The notes under the pieces are model-generated. The model had not been told where the DNA came from. It searched no databases and saw nothing but the letters and a program-made list of their open reading frames with translations. The position numbers and the translations under genes are program-made. This document shows, one piece after another, positions 37,915 to 48,670 of a stretch of 64,000 nucleotides of DNA (positions are counted from its first letter, which is position 1; each line of letters begins with the position of its first letter). The stretch lies in assembly GCF_000321415.2 (NCBI RefSeq), contig NC_019902.2, forward strand, positions 1,612,001 to 1,676,000. The letters run 5' to 3'. This DNA comes from Thioalkalivibrio nitratireducens DSM 14787. GTDB taxonomy: Bacteria > Pseudomonadota > Gammaproteobacteria > Ectothiorhodospirales > Ectothiorhodospiraceae.

Positions 37915-39040
37915 ACCGGCGACGCTGCAACACGCCCTGGACCGGTTCCTGCACGAAGAGACGCTGGACGGCCACCGGCGCCGGGTGTGCCAACACCTGA
38001 AGGCCTGCCGCACCGAGGCGCTGGGCGGGATGCAGGTGCAGTGCGAGGCCTGCGGCTGGGAGCAGCCGTGGTATCACGGCTGCCGGGACCGGCACTGCCC
38101 GCAGTGCCAGACCCGCGCGACCCGGGTCTGGGCCGAACGCCAGCAGGAGGCGCTCCTGCCGGTGCGCTACTTCCACGTGGTGTTCACCCTGCCGCATGCT
38201 CTGAACGGCTGGGTGCAGTTGCACCCCGAGGTGCTCTACCGGCAGTTGTTCCAGGTGACTTGGGACACCCTGCGCCGCTTCGGTCAGGATCGCCGCCGCC
38301 TCGGCGGCGAGCTGGGTATGACCGCAGTGCTGCACACCTGGGGCCAGAACCTCAGCCAGCACGTGCACCTGCACTGCCTGATCCCCGGCGGGGCGCTCCA
38401 GGCGGACGGCCACTGGAAGCCGAGCCAAGGCAATACCCTGTTCCCGGTCCGGGCCTTGTCCCGGCGCTTTCGCGGGGCGATGGTCGCGGCCCTGCGCCGG
38501 GCTGCCGACGACGGCGTATTGCACCGGGTCACCCGACCGGGCGAGATCGACGCGGTACTCGACCGGCTGATGGCCACCGAGTGGGTGGTCTACGCCAAGG
38601 ACTGTCTCGATCACACATCCACGGTGGTCGACTACCTGGCGCGTTACACGCATCGGATCGCGATCCACAACGCGCGCATCCTCGACATCGATGCCAAGGA
38701 CGTCACTCTGCGCTACACCGACTACCGCGACCACGACCGACCCAAGGTGATGCGTTTGGAAGGCGAGGAGTTCGTGCGCCGCTTTCTGCTGCACATCCTG
38801 CCCAAAGGACTCATGCGCGTGCGGCATTACGGTTTCCTCGCCAACCGCTGCCGGCGGACCAAGCTCCCGCGTATCCGCAGCGCGTTGCATGTACCGCCAC
38901 CCGCCACGAGCGATGCCCCGGAAGGCCGGTCTGAGCCCACGACCTACCCATGTCCCCGATGCCGGGTCGGTCGGGTGTGCGTGATCACGGTACTGCGCCC
39001 GCGACCAAACCGAACCGACATCCCGGAGCACCGACGATGA
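37907..39040 (+). CDS. IS91-family HUH (rolling-circle) transposase
   Basis: 377 aa. The N-terminal zinc-binding region has cysteines in MQVQCEACGWEQPWYHGCRDRHCPQCQTRA. The HUH metal-binding motif is in NLSQHVHLHCLIPGG (about residues 148-162), and the catalytic Tyr is likely in VVDYLARYTHRIAIHNARI. The family transposes by single-strand rolling circle from oriIS to terIS. Full length and apparently intact. Overlaps the upstream recombinase gene. Confidence 0.92.
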   Translation: MAEPATLQHALDRFLHEETLDGHRRRVCQHLKACRTEALGGMQVQCEACGWEQPWYHGCRDRHCPQCQTRATRVWAERQQEALLPVRYFHVVFTLPHALNGWVQLHPEVLYRQLFQVTWDTLRRFGQDRRRLGGELGMTAVLHTWGQNLSQHVHLHCLIPGGALQADGHWKPSQGNTLFPVRALSRRFRGAMVAALRRAADDGVLHRVTRPGEIDAVLDRLMATEWVVYAKDCLDHTSTVVDYLARYTHRIAIHNARILDIDAKDVTLRYTDYRDHDRPKVMRLEGEEFVRRFLLHILPKGLMRVRHYGFLANRCRRTKLPRIRSALHVPPPATSDAPEGRSEPTTYPCPRCRVGRVCVITVLRPRPNRTDIPEHRR

Positions 39041-39079
39041 CCTCGGCCTGACGGGTAAGAACCGCCGGCTCCCTTGCGT

Positions 39080-39099
39080 CGCCCCTTGGAAAAGGGGCG
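39080..39099 (+). terminator. Hairpin after the IS91 transposase
   Basis: CGCCCCTT-GGAA-AAGGGGCG, a perfect 8-bp stem 40 bp after the transposase stop. No T-tract; it may be a terminator or the palindrome near an IS91 terminus. Confidence 0.55.
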
Positions 39100-39311
39100 G
39101 CGCTGGCCCGTCTGTGTATGCGACTGGATCTCAGCAGAAAACGGGGCTACCGTACAAGACATTGGAGCCTTCAGGGAGCCCGACCATGATCACGACCGGA
39201 CGCAAGGACTGCCCCGAGGCTCGATACTGGGTTCCTTTGACCCGCCATCCCGGCGCGCACTGAATACAATCCCCTTTACATGAACGTGTGTGCCAGCCCA
39301 TGGGCGGCCCA

Positions 39312-39370
39312 GTCCAACAGACGTTTATCCGCCATGCTGCGCACGCCGGATAAACGCTAATCTGTTGTAT
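39312..39370. repeat. Imperfect palindrome, attC-like in part
   Basis: Arms CAACAGA/TCTGTTG (39315-39321, 39361-39367) and CGTTTATCCG/CGGATAAACG (39322-39331, 39347-39356), with an unpaired CTAA in the right arm. The left edge GTCCAAC fits the integron attC R'' consensus RYYYAAC; the right edge GTTGTAT fits GTTRRRY with one mismatch. Confidence 0.55.
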
Positions 39371-39410
39371 TGAAAATCCTTGGCGCGTGAAGCACTGCTC
39401 GCCAGGGTCA

Positions 39411-39436
39411 TCATTGCGAGCGTAACGCGGCACTAA
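39411..39436 (-). repeat. Truncated copy of the dispersed repeat
   Basis: TCATTGCGAGCGTAACGCGG followed by CACTAA matches the start of the copy at 36687 with one change, then the similarity stops abruptly. Confidence 0.6.
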
Positions 39437-39564
39437 CTTTCATGGCCGGCGGCTACCCTGCAACATGAAAAGGCGAGCCACGGAAAGCACGGACGGACAC
39501 GGAAAAAAGGGTTTGATCCGTTTCATATTCCGTGATTTCCGTGTTCTTCCGTGGCTGGATTTTT

Positions 39565-39666
39565 ACGCTCACTGTCATGCCGTCGGCCTCGAGGCACCCC
39601 GAAGAATGAAACTACGATTATAAATCAGAGACATACAATTCTCGGGCGGCGTATTTTCACGCTAAC
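39565..39666. repeat. Direct repeat copy 1 flanking the IS110 element
   Basis: About 102 bp from ACGCTCACTGTCATGCC to TTTTCACGCTAAC; nearly identical to 41258-41359, with shared core GAAACTACGATTATAAATCA and CTCGGGCGGCGTATTTTCAC. A few substitutions separate the two copies. Confidence 0.85.
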
Positions 39667-41257
<1,591 letters not shown>

Positions 41258-41359
41258 ACGCTAACTTTCATGCCCTCGGCCGCGAGGCACCCCGAAGGAT
41301 GAAACTACGATTATAAATCAGAGACATACGATTCTCGGGCGGCGTATTTTCACGCCAAC
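41258..41359. repeat. Direct repeat copy 2 flanking the IS110 element
   Basis: About 102 bp from ACGCTAACTTTCATGCC to TTTTCACGCCAAC; partner of 39565-39666, about 1.69 kb downstream in the same orientation. Confidence 0.85.
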
Positions 41360-41682
41360 ATCCCTGGTTCCAGGCCATCACTCGCAACCATGAAAGATGC
41401 GGAGAGGTAGAAGCGGCCAAGAGCCGTCGTCCGCCATCCGGCGCCGGGATTGCAGACCGGACCATCGGGGAGCCGTTGCGAATACGCTGCCCCGGGCGAC
41501 GCACTGCGGGTGACCCCCCCGCCGACCGACCGGCCACTCGCAGCCCTGCCGCCATCGCCCACTTGACCTGAGTCAATGCCTGCCCTCGAAGCCGCCTGCT
41601 AGGTTCGCGCCCAGTCTCCATGCACACGCAGCAGGTGCAGGAGTTTCTGGCCGAGGCCGCCAACCACACGAGGGAACAAGCG
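41360..41682. other. Intergenic region upstream of norC
   Basis: About 320 bp between the repeat and norC. The only supported element is the FNR-type box at 41563-41576. An in-frame ATG at 41620 is a less likely alternative norC start. Confidence 0.5.
41563..41576. promoter_or_regulatory. FNR/DNR-type box upstream of norC
   Basis: TTGAC-CTGA-GTCAA, a perfect 5-4-5 dyad, about 106 bp before the norC start. Same class as the nirS box. Confidence 0.78.
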
Positions 41683-42135
41683 ATGATGGAGGGGCTTTCC
41701 AGAGCAGCGGCGCGCAATATTTTTCTTGGCGGCTCGCTGTTCTTCTTCGTAGTGTTCGTCGCGCTGACCGCGCACAGTCACTGGTACATCGTCACCCAGT
41801 CCACCGATCACGCGGGCCTGACCGAGTCGGTCAAGCACGGCAAGGAGGTCTGGGAGGAGCATTCGTGCATCAATTGCCACACGCTGCTCGGCGAAGGCGC
41901 CTATTTTGGGCCGGAACTCGGCAACGTCTGGGTGCGCTACGGCGGGCCCGATTCGCCTGAGGGTGCGCGGGCCGGCATCAAGGCCTGGATGCAGATCCAG
42001 CCGACCGGGATTCCCGGACGCCGGCAGATGCCGAACTTCGACCTCACCGACGCAGAACTCGACGCGCTGGTCGATTTCTTCGAGTGGATGAGCCGGATCA
42101 ACACCCAGGGCTGGCCGCCGCACGTGGCCGGTTGA
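41683..42135 (+). CDS. norC: NorC, cytochrome c subunit of nitric oxide reductase
   Basis: 150 aa. N-terminal TM anchor in AARNIFLGGSLFFFVVFVALTAHSHWYI; one heme motif CINCHTLLGEGAYFGPELGN; Met ligand in GRRQMPNFDLTDAELDALVDF. It receives electrons and passes them to NorB for 2NO to N2O. The start at 41683 (MMEGLSRAAARNIF) fits the family N-terminus and has GAGGGAACAAGCG upstream. Confidence 0.94.
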   Translation: MMEGLSRAAARNIFLGGSLFFFVVFVALTAHSHWYIVTQSTDHAGLTESVKHGKEVWEEHSCINCHTLLGEGAYFGPELGNVWVRYGGPDSPEGARAGIKAWMQIQPTGIPGRRQMPNFDLTDAELDALVDFFEWMSRINTQGWPPHVAG

Positions 42136-42150
42136 GGAGGAATGGAAGCG

Positions 42151-43497
42151 ATGAAATACCAGACGCAGAAGGTGGCCTACCCGTTTTTCGTGATGGCCCT
42201 GGTACTGTTCGCCGCGCAGGTGATATTCGGCACGATGGCCGGGCTGGTCTACGTGATGCCGGAATTCCTGTCCGAGGCCATGCCGTTCCACATCATGCGC
42301 ATGAGCCACACCAACCTGCTGATCGTGTGGCTGCTGATCGGCTTTTTCGGGGCAACTTACTACCTGCTGCCCGAGGAGACCGAGAACGAGATCTATAGCC
42401 CCACCCTGGCCTACCTCCAGCTTGCGATCTTCGTGTTCGCTGGCGCGGCGGCACTGATCGGTTACCAGTTCGGCATCCACGAGGGCCGGCATTACCTCGA
42501 GCAGCCGGTCTGGGTGAAAGTCCTGCTGACGATCTCCTTCCTGATGTTCCTGTTTAACGCGAGCCTCACCGTGCTCAAGGGACGCAAAACCGCTATTTCC
42601 GTCGTCCTGATGCTGGGCCTTTGGCTGGCCGCGATCTTCTGGCTGTTCGCCTTCTACACACCGGACAACATGTCGCTGGACAAGATGTACTGGTGGTACA
42701 TCGTGCACATCTGGGTAGAGGGTGTCTGGGAGCTGATCATGGCCTCGCTGCTGGGCTTCCTGCTGATCAAGATGACCGGTGTGGATCGCGAGGTGATCGA
42801 GAAGTGGCTGTACGTAATCGTCGGCCTGGCACTGTTCACCGGGCTGCTGGGCACCGGGCACCATTACTACTGGATCGGCACCCCGGGTTACTGGCAGCCG
42901 ATCGGCGGCTTCTTCTCGGCGCTCGAGGTGTTGCCATTCTTCGCGATGGTGGTGTTCGCGTTCTACATGTTCTGGCGCGGCCGCCGCAACCATCCGAACC
43001 AGGCCGCAGTGCTGTGGACGCTGGGTACGGTGGTGATGGCCTTCTTCGGCGCCGGTGTCTGGGGCTTCATGCACACACTGTCGTTCATCAACTTCTATAC
43101 GCACGGCACGCAGATCACCGCCGCGCACGGGCATCTGGCCTTCTTCGGCGCCTACGTGATGCTGAACCTCGCCATCATCAGCTACGCAATGCCGCACCTG
43201 CGGGGCATGCAGCCGTACAACCAGATCCTGAACATGTGGAGCTTCTGGATCATGACTTCGGCGATGGCCTTCATGACTTTCGCGCTGACCTTCGCCGGCG
43301 TGGTCCAAACCCACCTGCAGCGGGTGATGGGCATGAGTTTCATGGAGGTGCAGGACCAGCTGCAGCTGTTCTACGTGTTCCGGCTCGGCGCAGGGATCGC
43401 GGTGGTGATCGGCGTGGCCCTGTTCCTGTACGCGATGTTCGGCCCGGCCCGAACACAGGTGCCTGCCAGCGCGGCCCAGGCCCCGGCAGGTGGCTGA
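42151..43497 (+). CDS. norB: NorB, catalytic subunit of nitric oxide reductase
   Basis: 448 aa with 12 TM helices, heme-copper oxidase superfamily. Heme-ligand and FeB histidines are visible in PFHIMRMSHTNLLIVWLLIG, WYIVHIWVEGVWELIMAS, GTGHHYYWIGTPGYWQ and HGHLAFFGAYVMLNLAIISY. Short cNorB type (no quinol-oxidase extension), consistent with NorC. ATG 42151 chosen (MKYQTQKVAYPFF) with GGAGGA upstream; ATG 42142 is almost on top of the RBS. The gene lies 15 bp after norC. Confidence 0.96.
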   Translation: MKYQTQKVAYPFFVMALVLFAAQVIFGTMAGLVYVMPEFLSEAMPFHIMRMSHTNLLIVWLLIGFFGATYYLLPEETENEIYSPTLAYLQLAIFVFAGAAALIGYQFGIHEGRHYLEQPVWVKVLLTISFLMFLFNASLTVLKGRKTAISVVLMLGLWLAAIFWLFAFYTPDNMSLDKMYWWYIVHIWVEGVWELIMASLLGFLLIKMTGVDREVIEKWLYVIVGLALFTGLLGTGHHYYWIGTPGYWQPIGGFFSALEVLPFFAMVVFAFYMFWRGRRNHPNQAAVLWTLGTVVMAFFGAGVWGFMHTLSFINFYTHGTQITAAHGHLAFFGAYVMLNLAIISYAMPHLRGMQPYNQILNMWSFWIMTSAMAFMTFALTFAGVVQTHLQRVMGMSFMEVQDQLQLFYVFRLGAGIAVVIGVALFLYAMFGPARTQVPASAAQAPAGG

Positions 43498-43507
43498 GGC
43501 TGCACGC

Positions 43508-44326
43508 ATGGCCGCAGTGATGCCGCAGCACGACCGCACCCCCGCGTCGGACGGACAGCCTTATTACCGGCCGGTCGCGGGGGAGTGCGAGCTGTTCGAG
43601 GTCGCGTTCCGCCACCGGTTGCCGCTGCTGTTGAAGGGTCCGACCGGCTGCGGCAAGACCCGGTTCGTTGCGCACATGGCGGCACGCCTCGGGCGCCCGC
43701 TGTACACCGTCGCGTGCCACGACGACCTGACCGCTGCCGACCTGAGCGGGCGCTACCTGCTGCAGGGTGGCGAGACCCGCTGGGTCGACGGCCCGCTGAC
43801 GCGGGCCGTCCGCGAGGGCGGCATCTGCTACCTCGACGAGGTAGTCGAGGCCCGGCGCGATGTGACCGTGGTGATCCATCCGCTGACCGACGACCGGCGC
43901 GTGCTGCCGCTGGAACGCACTGGCGAATTGCTGCATGCCCCGCCGGAGTTCATGTTGGTGGTTTCCTACAACCCCGGCTACCAGCATGTGCTGAAGAACC
44001 TGAAACCCAGCACGCGACAGCGTTTCGTCAGCATGGAGTTCGACTTCCCGCCGCCAGAGGCCGAGGCGGAGATCGTCGCTGCGGAGACCGGGCTCTCCGG
44101 CGAACGCTGCGCCGCGCTGGTGAACCTGGCCGCCCGATTGCGTGCGCTGAAGGGCCGCGACCTGGACGAGGGCGTTTCCACCCGCCTGCTGGTCTACTGT
44201 GCGACGCTGGTCCAGGCCGGGATGCGGATCGACGAAGCCGCCCGATACACCCTGGTCGAACCGCTCAGCGACGATCCCGACGTGCGTGCGGCACTCGGTG
44301 AACTGGTAGAGATGACGTTCGGCTGA
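43508..44326 (+). CDS. norQ: NorQ, MoxR/CbbQ-type AAA ATPase for NO reductase activation
   Basis: 272 aa. Walker A GPTGCGKTRFVAHMA, Walker B GGICYLDEVVEARRD, sensor 1 VVSYNPGYQHV, arginine finger region STRQRFVSMEFDFP. Acts with NorD to insert FeB into NorB. ATG 43508 or GTG 43490 (overlapping norB) are possible starts. Confidence 0.93.
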   Translation: MAAVMPQHDRTPASDGQPYYRPVAGECELFEVAFRHRLPLLLKGPTGCGKTRFVAHMAARLGRPLYTVACHDDLTAADLSGRYLLQGGETRWVDGPLTRAVREGGICYLDEVVEARRDVTVVIHPLTDDRRVLPLERTGELLHAPPEFMLVVSYNPGYQHVLKNLKPSTRQRFVSMEFDFPPPEAEAEIVAAETGLSGERCAALVNLAARLRALKGRDLDEGVSTRLLVYCATLVQAGMRIDEAARYTLVEPLSDDPDVRAALGELVEMTFG

Positions 44327-44632
44327 CGATCATGGCGCGAGCGGCCATTCACGAACATCAAGGCAATGCGGTCACCGACAGCGGCAACGTGCCAGCGCGA
44401 ACGAGTCCGCCGGCCGGCCGGCTCACATCGATGATCGTGGCGATACGCGCCGCCCCCGAAATGACGCCCCGGGCGGTAGCACCGTGATTATTCCCTCTTC
44501 CCGTCCCTGTACCCCGGGCACCCTTCCCTCCGCCCTTCGCGCCAGCCTGCAGCGGTTCGAAATCCGCTCCCGGCGGACTCGCCCCGTAAGCGGGCGAGCG
44601 GGATTTCGTGTGCGCTGCGCGCGCTTTTCAGG
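44327..44632. other. Intergenic region norQ-norD
   Basis: About 305 bp. It includes a stretch (44481-44502) resembling 27620-27645 and a GCCCG-rich hairpin-prone segment near 44580-44610. No gene. A T-arm-like word at 44553 is not a tRNA. Confidence 0.4.
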
Positions 44633-46573
44633 TTGATCGTGGGGCTGCACTGGCTGGAGTTCGAGGAGATCATCGGCCGGCGCTGGCACCGCTGGGCGAG
44701 TGATGCGGCCAGTTACCCGCGATATCCTGCGGCTGCGGTCGCGCTGGCCTCGGTCCAGGCCACCGCGGGTACCTGTTTTCGCGCGCTCGGCGGTGCGCCC
44801 GGGCTGGGCCTGGACGCGGTCCCGGCACGCAGCTCCCGGCATCGACTGACCTGGCGCCAACGCCTGGGCCTCGACGACGAGCAGTTGACGCTGGCACGTC
44901 GGGACGAAGAGAACGTGCTGCTCCCGCCTGCCATCGACTGGTTTCCGGACCCGGCGCTCAACCGGGACGCCTATCTGTGGCTTGCCGCGTTCCTTGCCCG
45001 TGCCCGCCACCGGGATCTTCCTTCCGACCCACTGCAGCGGGATCTCGCCCTGCTGCGCGAGACCGCTCGTGTCAGCCGGAGCGCATGTGCCCGGCTACCC
45101 GGCCTCGCGCGGCGCTATCGCAGGCTCTGTGCCGCACTGCTCGCGGTGCGCCCGCAGCGTTCCCTGCCACCGGCGGAACGGGACCTGGAGGCCGTGATCC
45201 GGGCGCTGCTCGGGGCACCCGAAGCGCTCGCTCCAGGCGCCCGGGCGATGCACGACGCGGTGCATTCGCCCGTTGCGCCACTGGCCCGTTGGCGCGCTCC
45301 TCGCGGCTACCGACCGCCACTGCCGGTACCGCTATGGGGTGAGGTGCTGTCACGGCCGCCAGCGCCGCCGCGCGGCAGCGACACCGAGAGTCCGCGTGAA
45401 GACGGTAACGATACTGGGCACGGCGGCCCGAAACGGCGCGCGGAACGCCGGCGCCTGGACCAGACCGAGCGCGACGACCCGTTGCTGTTGAACCGCTTCG
45501 AAAAGATGCTGGCCTGGGCCGACATGGTCAACGTGAATCGACCTGTCGACGACGACGATCGGGATGCCGCGCGGCGGGCCGCGGACCAGCTCGAGCAGCT
45601 CACCGTCAGCGGGCACCGGCGCGAGGCGTCGACGCGGCTGCGGATGGACCTGGATCTCGGTGCACAGGCGGCCGACGGACCGGCCCTGCGTGCGACCCTG
45701 ACCTATCCCGAGTGGCACTATCGCAGGCAGCGCTATCTCCCGGACCACTGCCGGGTGATTGCGGAGCCGGCGGCCGAAGAGGGTGAGGACTGGATCCCGG
45801 ATGCAGCTACGAGGCGACGGATCCGCCGCGTGCGCCAGCAGTTCGAGGCACTGCAGCCCCGGCGCGAGCTGCTGCGCGCACAGATGGACGGTGCGGACCT
45901 GGATACCGATGCCGTGGTGCGTGCCCACTGCGACCTGGCCGCCGGCGGAGCCGGCTCGGACCGGATCTACCTGGACCATCGGGACCAGTCCCGCGATCTC
46001 GCGGTTGCGATCCTGGTGGACGTGTCATTGTCCACCGAGGCCTGGGTGGAGGATCGCCGCGTGATCGACGTCGAGAAGGAGGCGCTGCTGTCGCTGATTC
46101 ATGGCCTGGCCGCGTGTGGCGATGACTTCGCGGTGTACACCTTTACCTCGCAGCGACGCGAACAGGTCTGGGTGCGCACCGTGAAGCGGTTCGACGAACG
46201 GCTCGGGCCAGTGGTGGAGCGGCGGGTACAGGCGCTGAAGCCGGGGCATTACACGCGTATGGGCCCGGCGATTCGCCACGTCAACGCGGAACTGCTGCGT
46301 CAGCCTTCGCGCCACCGACTGCTGCTGATGTTGACCGATGGCAAACCGAACGATACCGATCACTATGAGGGGCGCTACGGAATCGAAGACAGCCGTCGGG
46401 CGGTACAGGAGGCACGGCGCAGCGGCGCGGTCGTATTCGGCGTAACCATCGACCAGGAGGCCCAGCACTATCTTCCGCGCCTGTTCGGGCGGGGCGCTTT
46501 CGAGATCGTCCGGCGCCCGGCCGCCCTGCCCGCCGCTCTGCCGGCGATTTACCGGCAGCTGATCCTGCAATGA
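44633..46573 (+). CDS. norD: NorD, VWA-domain protein for NO reductase activation
   Basis: 646 aa. N-terminal WLEFEEIIGRRWHRW region typical of NorD; a long variable middle; C-terminal von Willebrand A domain from about residue 455 with the MIDAS motif DVSLST (in VAILVDVSLSTEAW), MLTDGKPND and HYTRMGPAIRHV. Partner of NorQ. The start is TTG 44633 (GTG 44639 alternative); no strong RBS. The gap to norQ is unusually long for this pair. Confidence 0.92.
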   Translation: MIVGLHWLEFEEIIGRRWHRWASDAASYPRYPAAAVALASVQATAGTCFRALGGAPGLGLDAVPARSSRHRLTWRQRLGLDDEQLTLARRDEENVLLPPAIDWFPDPALNRDAYLWLAAFLARARHRDLPSDPLQRDLALLRETARVSRSACARLPGLARRYRRLCAALLAVRPQRSLPPAERDLEAVIRALLGAPEALAPGARAMHDAVHSPVAPLARWRAPRGYRPPLPVPLWGEVLSRPPAPPRGSDTESPREDGNDTGHGGPKRRAERRRLDQTERDDPLLLNRFEKMLAWADMVNVNRPVDDDDRDAARRAADQLEQLTVSGHRREASTRLRMDLDLGAQAADGPALRATLTYPEWHYRRQRYLPDHCRVIAEPAAEEGEDWIPDAATRRRIRRVRQQFEALQPRRELLRAQMDGADLDTDAVVRAHCDLAAGGAGSDRIYLDHRDQSRDLAVAILVDVSLSTEAWVEDRRVIDVEKEALLSLIHGLAACGDDFAVYTFTSQRREQVWVRTVKRFDERLGPVVERRVQALKPGHYTRMGPAIRHVNAELLRQPSRHRLLLMLTDGKPNDTDHYEGRYGIEDSRRAVQEARRSGAVVFGVTIDQEAQHYLPRLFGRGAFEIVRRPAALPAALPAIYRQLILQ

Positions 46574-46640
46574 ATCTATGCAAGCCGCCCGGATACACGG
46601 GCCGATGCCGCCGGCGGGACCGCTGGAGCGGCCGCCCGAA

Positions 46641-46655
46641 CCCCCACCGTGGGGG
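46641..46655 (+). terminator. Weak hairpin after norD
   Basis: CCCCCA-CCG-TGGGGG, a 6-bp stem about 70 bp after the norD stop, without a T-tract. Possible transcript end of the nor operon. Confidence 0.35.
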
Positions 46656-46786
46656 CGTGGAAGCGCGGATGGCCGGCACATAATCGTCCGCCGTGGCCTA
46701 AGATCCTTAGCAATCGGCCGCGACAACCCCGCGTCTCCGGGTTGGCGGCACCCGTTCCCTCATCCCACCAGCCCATAGGAGAAGAC

Positions 46787-46975
46787 GTGGATCCGATGAT
46801 TGATGCAGTGCTCTCGCGTGAAGTCCTGGCCCTTGCAATCCTGGGTTTCCTGGCGTTTTACATTGCTTGTTCGCTGGGCGCCCGCACGCGGTGGCTGACC
46901 TTGCGTTCCGTCCTTTGCGGCATTCTGGGAGCGGTCATCGGGACCCTGGTCGGCATCGGTGCCGCCCTGATCTGA
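46787..46975 (+). CDS. Small two-helix membrane protein
   Basis: 62 aa with two TM helices, VLALAILGFLAFYIACSLGA and LCGILGAVIGTLVGIGAALI, joined by a basic loop (RTRWLTLRS). GTG start supported by TAGGAGAAGAC; ATG 46796 also possible. I recognise no family. Lies between norD and menF and is separated from both, so it is probably its own transcript. Confidence 0.65.
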   Translation: MDPMIDAVLSREVLALAILGFLAFYIACSLGARTRWLTLRSVLCGILGAVIGTLVGIGAALI

Positions 46976-47341
46976 AGAACGATCTCTCCAATCCTGGGCC
47001 GCGGGTGCACTTTAGCCACGTCGGCTGTTGGACTGTGTCGGTTGGCGAAGCCCACCAGCCCGCGCGCCGTTCACCCCTTGGACTCGTCGCCGCACGGCAT
47101 TGCCGTGCGGCGCGATGCCGGCTACCTTGGTACCCGGCACTCGCCCCGGATGCGTCCGGCATCGTTTCCAGGGAATCCCGACTTGACACCTCCACTCCAT
47201 CGACAACCGAGCGGTCATGAGGACTCCACGGTGCGGGATCCAAGCGCCCACGGCGAGGGTGCAGTAACCCTTCGTGCCGAAACGCCAGATCGGTCAGGGG
47301 TCGGAACCCCGCACCCACCTGCGCAGCACTTCGAACACGAG
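46976..47341. other. Region upstream of menF
   Basis: About 365 bp. The menF frame stays open through most of it, but the translation (SPRAVHPLDSSPHGIAVRRD and onward) is low-complexity and unlike MenF, so I treat it as leader. TTGACA at 47182 could be a -35 box, but no matching -10 is evident. Confidence 0.35.
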
Positions 47342-48670
47342 ATGGCGGTGGCGCGGCTGCTGCGGCGCATTACTCACTGGCCGTTTCGCAAGGGGCAGCT
47401 ACTCCACCTGAGCGAGCGCCTGCCGGCTCTGGATCTGCTGGCCTGGCTGCAGGCGAATCCGCAGAACGCACGGTCGTTCTGGCAGAACCGGGAGCGAACG
47501 ATCTCGGTGGCCGGGCTAGGTGCGGCAGTCGAGCTCACCGCGCAATCGGAGCAGGAGGTCGGCGACCTGCTCGAACGCAGCTATTCGATCCTCGGGGATC
47601 GGGACACGGTATTCCTCGGCGGACTCTCATTCGATGGCCGCAGCGGCCGCGGCGAGTGGTCGGCCTTTCCCGGCGCGCGCCTCGTGCTGCCCGCGATCGC
47701 GTGCTGCCAGCGCAACGGCGAATACCGTCTGTCCGTGCACCTGCTGGCGGATTCCCGCCGGGAGTTCATTCGCAGAAAGACGCAACTGATCACGGCGCTG
47801 TGCCGGCTGCGTTTTCGCGGTCGTGCGCGGCCGGATGCGCCTCGGCCGCGCGTGTCATCGCGCATCGACGACGTCGATTTCGCCGGCTGCCGCCGCCGTA
47901 TCCAGGCGGTGCTGCGCGAGATCGCCGCCGGGGAGCTGCACAAGGCGGTACTGGCACGGCGCGTCGAGCTCGCCCTGACCAGCCCGGTCGCCGTCTTCGA
48001 GGTGCTCGCGCGCTGGCGCGAGGTCAATCCGGGCAGCTTCTGTTTCGCAATGGAGCGCGGACAGGACCTGTTCATGGGCTGTTCGCCCGAGCGCCTCTAC
48101 CGGCGGCACCGCCGGGAGTTCCAGACCGAATCGCTCGCCGGCACGGTGCGTCTCGGACGGACCCGGGACGAGGATGTGGCGCTGATGGCCCGCCTGCACC
48201 GCGATCCGAAGCTGGTCCAGGAACACGATCTCGTGACCCGGTTCGTGCGCCGCCAGATCGAACCCTGGGTGACCGATGCCCAGAGCCCGGAACAGGCAGG
48301 AGTGTTCAAGCTCGACCGCATTCAGCACCGCTACCTGCCGATCCGTGCAACCCTGAAGCCCGGTGTTCTCGACCATCCCCTGCTGGACACATTGCACCCG
48401 ACCCCGGCCGTCTGCGGCTTTCCGCGCGGGGCGGCGCAGGCCCTGATCGAACGCGAGGAGACCGCTCAGCGAGGCTGGTACAGCGGTGCCGTGGGTATCG
48501 TCTCGCCGCAGGAATCCGAGTTTGCCGTCGCGATCCGCTCGGTACTGGTGAACCGCGAGCGTATCCTGTGCTATTCCGGCGTGGGCATCGTGGCGGGCTC
48601 CGATCCGGAAGAGGAGTGGACCGAACTGGAGGCGAAAATCGAGTCGTTTCTCTCCGTACTGGAATGCTGA
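47342..48670 (+). CDS. menF: Isochorismate synthase MenF
   Basis: 442 aa chorismate-binding enzyme. The C-terminal catalytic domain shows AGELHKAVLARRVEL, FCFAMERGQDLFMGCSPERL, QTESLAGTVRLGRTRDED, LHPTPAVCGFPRGAA and YSGAVGIVSPQESEFAVAIR, all typical of isochorismate synthases. It converts chorismate to isochorismate, the first committed step of menaquinone synthesis. ATG 47342 (MAVARLLRRITHWPF) chosen by family length; the RBS is weak and GTG codons further up are possible. Overlaps menD by 7 bp. Confidence 0.9.
   Translation: MAVARLLRRITHWPFRKGQLLHLSERLPALDLLAWLQANPQNARSFWQNRERTISVAGLGAAVELTAQSEQEVGDLLERSYSILGDRDTVFLGGLSFDGRSGRGEWSAFPGARLVLPAIACCQRNGEYRLSVHLLADSRREFIRRKTQLITALCRLRFRGRARPDAPRPRVSSRIDDVDFAGCRRRIQAVLREIAAGELHKAVLARRVELALTSPVAVFEVLARWREVNPGSFCFAMERGQDLFMGCSPERLYRRHRREFQTESLAGTVRLGRTRDEDVALMARLHRDPKLVQEHDLVTRFVRRQIEPWVTDAQSPEQAGVFKLDRIQHRYLPIRATLKPGVLDHPLLDTLHPTPAVCGFPRGAAQALIEREETAQRGWYSGAVGIVSPQESEFAVAIRSVLVNRERILCYSGVGIVAGSDPEEEWTELEAKIESFLSVLEC

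Larger units (their letters stand above)
36955..39105 (+). mobile_element. IS91-like element with tyrosine recombinase (ends approximate)
   Basis: A two-gene unit: a XerC/D-like recombinase overlapping an IS91-family HUH transposase. The left end is guessed at the GAAC/TAAGCC junction with a GCCGC hairpin near 36959; the right end lies at or beyond a CGCCCCTT-hairpin at 39080-39099. IS91 elements have no inverted repeats or target duplications, so the borders need comparison with other copies. Confidence 0.6.

Noticed and set aside
41620-41682. Longer norC start at 41620
   Set aside because: The extra 21 residues precede the usual NorC N-terminus, and the ATG at 41683 has the better ribosome-binding site.
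44545-44575. T-arm-like word GCGGTTCGAAATCCGC suggesting a tRNA
   Set aside because: No acceptor stem, D-arm, anticodon arm or CCA end can be folded around it.
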